Positions 23,054-25,558 of a stretch of DNA of 25,558 nucleotides are shown here, piece after piece (within the stretch, counting starts at the first letter, position 1; every line of letters begins with the position of its first letter). A model generated the notes under the pieces. The model was not told where the DNA came from and did not search any database. It saw only the letters and a list, made by a program, of their open reading frames with translations. The position numbers and the translations under genes were made by a program. The DNA lies in assembly GCA_034430155.1 (NCBI GenBank), contig DAOUET010000032.1, positions 1 through 25,558 on the forward strand, given 5' to 3'. The DNA comes from DAOUET01 sp034430155 (GTDB lineage Bacteria; Chloroflexota; Anaerolineae; Anaerolineales; UBA4823).

Positions 23054-25558
23054 TTAGCGGACTACATCCGGGAAAAATCCAAAAAATGGTTTATCGATCG
23101 TGAACAGGTGAACGTAGGATTGTCCTGTTCCAGCCTTACCGTTGTAGTCTACAATCATCAAGCCCAATGGGTTTGAATCCTGATAACCGCTAGGGCTATT
23201 AACCCAGAAGGACAACCCTGCTGAATGGTTATCTGGTCCGGGATTTCGGTTAAGATCCCAGCCAAAGGGTGGTCTAGAGTAATCAAAGTAACCCGGCTGC
23301 CCGAATTCTACATTGGCGTCATAATCAAATGCCAGCAATTGATAGTCAAAGTCGCTGTCAACACCGGTTGACAGATCATGCCAGTCAGCTGCCAAATACC
23401 ATTCCATAAAACCCGTGTTGTAATCGGTGTAAATCGTAAAGGGACTGCCAAGATCTACGCCGGAGGTACTCAAATTGACCTGGATGACTACCCAAACGTC
23501 GTTGTCATCAGAACCGCTTAGCCAGCCATAGTTATAGTTGAAGTCAACGAAATCATTATTGCCATCCTGGTCCACATCCAGGTAAAGATCGAACTCTGCA
23601 AAGTAGGGTTGGGGCGTATGCCAGGAACCATACACGTCAATGGCTGGGACGATGATAGGCCCATAAGTTGGGTGCGTTCCTCCATAGTCCATTCCTACCA
23701 TGCGCAAGTCAGATTCGTCTCCCTGCCAAGGCTGGTTGTCATCCGTCTCATATAGCGGGTAAGCCCACAGACTCGATGAAATAGGACCACTGTGAGTAAG
23801 TGTCACGTCACCGGAGTACCCTATGAAATTCGATCCAGTGAGGGCGAGTTGACTGTAGGGTTGAGGTACGGCATAAAATGGCACTCTGAGTAGATCATCC
23901 TGGTCACTTGTATTCGTGAAGATAATATATCCGTAGTATTCTTCGAGCTGGCTGAAAACAGCAGGGACCTGAGTAGCATCTATGCTTAGATCTACAGGCA
24001 CAGAAGCAAACCCTGGTGAAGCATCCACCTCGACCGTATCAGGAAGGGTGAGATCAAATCCATCCGTGAACGAACCAGAACCGAACTCCCAGGTTACACT
24101 GTACGTCTTGGAGATCAAGGAGAAGTTATTGATGGTGATAAATTTCTCATCTCCATAGAGATCATCGGCGATGGGAATCACGCCCCAATTGAGCGACACT
24201 AAATCGGTATCACCTATTGCTATAGAAGTAGTCGTAGCAGAATTCCAGGCATCAACCCGACCTGATCCCTGGCGAGGTACTTCTGTGCTGGTCTCGTCTA
24301 CCAGATCCATAGCTGTATTCATCATTGCGGCTTTTATGTATTCCGGGGTCCAATCAGGATGAGCCTGTTTGAGTAGGGCTGCCACTCCAGCGATATGAGG
24401 GGTTGCCATCGACGTACCGCTCTTGCTGGTACCTTCTGTGCCACCACCCATTTTCGCCGCAAAGATCCCCACCCCAGGCGCGGTAATGTCCGGTTTCAAC
24501 ATCGAGTCGAATCCACGGGGACCCCGGGAAGAAAACCCCGCAATTGTGTCAGCCGGTATATATCTATCCGCTACAGTCGAGACTCCATCTTCAGCTGTGA
24601 CCATGGCGGTCATGCCGCTGTCTAAAGCCAGGCTTATGCCATCATCATGGGCTATGAAACCCGCCGGGATATTAACAGGAGGACCGGCCATGAGAACAAG
24701 GTCGTTCCCCCCGCTAGCATGGTTGAATATGATCGCTCCCAGCGCTCCTAGGGAGGCTGCGTTATTGACCTTATCTGTAAAGGCACAGCTCCCACGCTGA
24801 ATTAATGCCAATTTACCAGTCAGGGCACTACCGGAGAGGCCATCTGTAGAACACATTTCATCGTCTGCTGCTCCTGACAGCCCACCCACATATTCGAGTG
24901 TAGCAGTGATCGAATTGGTGAAATGTCCGGCGTCATTATCAAATGCCGGGGTTTGATAAATGATTTGAGTATTGGTCAGGATGCTGGTGTTCGAAATGCT
25001 AACTGTGGGTCCGGTAGTAAAGCCTGTAGTACTCGCAGCCACCGATATAGCCGTAGAAGCTACCGCCGGTGATCCCGCAATGTAGGCTGTGTCGCCTGCA
25101 TTACCTGCTGCTGCAACCACCACGATTCCAATATTCGAAGCGAAATTAGATGCGACAATATCAGGATCCGAATCCGTAGCAGGTCCGTAATCACTGCCTA
25201 AGGACATATTGATGACATCGACGTGATCCGAAAGGTTACCATCACCATTCGGATCCATGGCCCACTCGATGGCGCTTACAGTCAGGTAAGTAGTACCGGC
25301 TGGCTCTCCAAACACCTTGAGGGCGTAAAGTTTTGCTTCCGGCGCGACACCATTTCCTATCTTACCTTTAACCGTTTCGCCAGCTGCAATTGAAGCCACA
25401 TGGGTACCATGTCCGTCTCCATCTAAGGGATCAGGATCCGGAACCGGGATATCGTTGGCTTGGTCGCTGGCATCATAATCTGCACCTGCGAAATCCCATC
25501 CGCCGATAACTTTTCCTGTTGGGAAGGTGCCTGGTTCGATGATATCGGGGTCATTGCT
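23054..25558 (-). CDS. Subtilisin-like serine protease (S8) with PA insert, N terminus outside the window
   Basis: The frame stays open to the right edge, so at least 834 residues are present and the N terminus is cut off. Numbered from the edge, the catalytic His lies in DGDGHGTHVA (H50). The oxyanion Asn lies in AAAGNAG (about 150) and the catalytic Ser in GTSMATPH (about 385). The catalytic Asp should lie just outside the window. Between the oxyanion region and Ser sits a protease-associated (PA) domain with a likely disulfide pair (MCSTDG and RGSCAF), as in lactocepin- and cucumisin-type S8 enzymes. After the catalytic domain come an FN3-like region and a C-terminal domain rich in Asp, Tyr and Trp with DVDQDGNNDF, a possible calcium-binding loop. 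The protein ends FFGFFPDVVR. It is probably secreted and degrades extracellular protein. A strong terminator follows. Confidence 0.93.
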   Translation of the reverse strand, partial: SNDPDIIEPGTFPTGKVIGGWDFAGADYDASDQANDIPVPDPDPLDGDGHGTHVASIAAGETVKGKIGNGVAPEAKLYALKVFGEPAGTTYLTVSAIEWAMDPNGDGNLSDHVDVINMSLGSDYGPATDSDPDIVASNFASNIGIVVVAAAGNAGDTAYIAGSPAVASTAISVAASTTGFTTGPTVSISNTSILTNTQIIYQTPAFDNDAGHFTNSITATLEYVGGLSGAADDEMCSTDGLSGSALTGKLALIQRGSCAFTDKVNNAASLGALGAIIFNHASGGNDLVLMAGPPVNIPAGFIAHDDGISLALDSGMTAMVTAEDGVSTVADRYIPADTIAGFSSRGPRGFDSMLKPDITAPGVGIFAAKMGGGTEGTSKSGTSMATPHIAGVAALLKQAHPDWTPEYIKAAMMNTAMDLVDETSTEVPRQGSGRVDAWNSATTTSIAIGDTDLVSLNWGVIPIADDLYGDEKFITINNFSLISKTYSVTWEFGSGSFTDGFDLTLPDTVEVDASPGFASVPVDLSIDATQVPAVFSQLEEYYGYIIFTNTSDQDDLLRVPFYAVPQPYSQLALTGSNFIGYSGDVTLTHSGPISSSLWAYPLYETDDNQPWQGDESDLRMVGMDYGGTHPTYGPIIVPAIDVYGSWHTPQPYFAEFDLYLDVDQDGNNDFVDFNYNYGWLSGSDDNDVWVVIQVNLSTSGVDLGSPFTIYTDYNTGFMEWYLAADWHDLSTGVDSDFDYQLLAFDYDANVEFGQPGYFDYSRPPFGWDLNRNPGPDNHSAGLSFWVNSPSGYQDSNPLGLMIVDYNGKAGTGQSYVHLFTIDKPFFGFFPDVVR

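Noticed and set aside
1..25558. CRISPR arrays, tRNA or rRNA genes, insertion sequences, integrase or attachment sites
   Set aside because: I looked for regularly spaced repeats, cloverleaf-type sequences and transposase motifs and saw none.

Overview
The window looks like a chromosome segment from a Chloroflexota bacterium, most likely class Anaerolineae. The base composition is moderate, with promoter boxes close to the bacterial consensus. There are very long secreted multidomain proteins with beta-sandwich repeats. Three exported proteins end in similar hydrophobic, proline-containing tails of the xLPLV type that I associate with Chloroflexi. The assignment is by protein style only; no rRNA or other marker gene is present.

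Layout. Bases 1-1399 hold the C-terminal half of an FtsX/MacB-type ABC permease. It is followed by a lipocalin-like (CrtC/AttH family) gene broken by two in-frame nonsense codons (1446-2663) and by the tail end of a glycogen debranching enzyme gene (2687-3025), so this stretch is decaying. A small minus-strand membrane-anchored protein (3022-3549) is divergent to an ABC-F ATPase (3756-5393). The ABC-F gene has a 5' leader with a five-codon upstream ORF and a long stem that covers its ribosome binding site. This is the clearest regulatory device in the window. A 1305-residue secreted M23-type protein follows (5499-9416).

Bases 9615-19142 form one tightly packed plus-strand cluster for a cell-surface polysaccharide or glycoconjugate. 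In order it has a GT2 polyprenol-phosphate-type glycosyltransferase, a large GT-C-like membrane protein, a SAM methyltransferase, remnants of a second membrane glycosyltransferase, a GT4 glycosyltransferase, a Wzx-type flippase, a polysaccharide pyruvyl transferase and another GT4 enzyme. Most junctions overlap or have almost no spacing, which implies one transcript.

The right end (19143-25558) is entirely on the minus strand. It holds a small lipoprotein, a secreted protein of four tandem repeats with a very strong ribosome binding site, a membrane-spanning regulator that joins a LuxR-type DNA-binding domain to an extracellular Kelch propeller, and a subtilisin-like protease with a PA insert that runs off the right edge. 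A perfect 20-base palindrome lies between the regulator and the repeat protein and is a candidate operator. The common theme is the cell envelope: surface glycan, exported proteins, and a regulator that could sense something outside the cell and control surface-protein expression.
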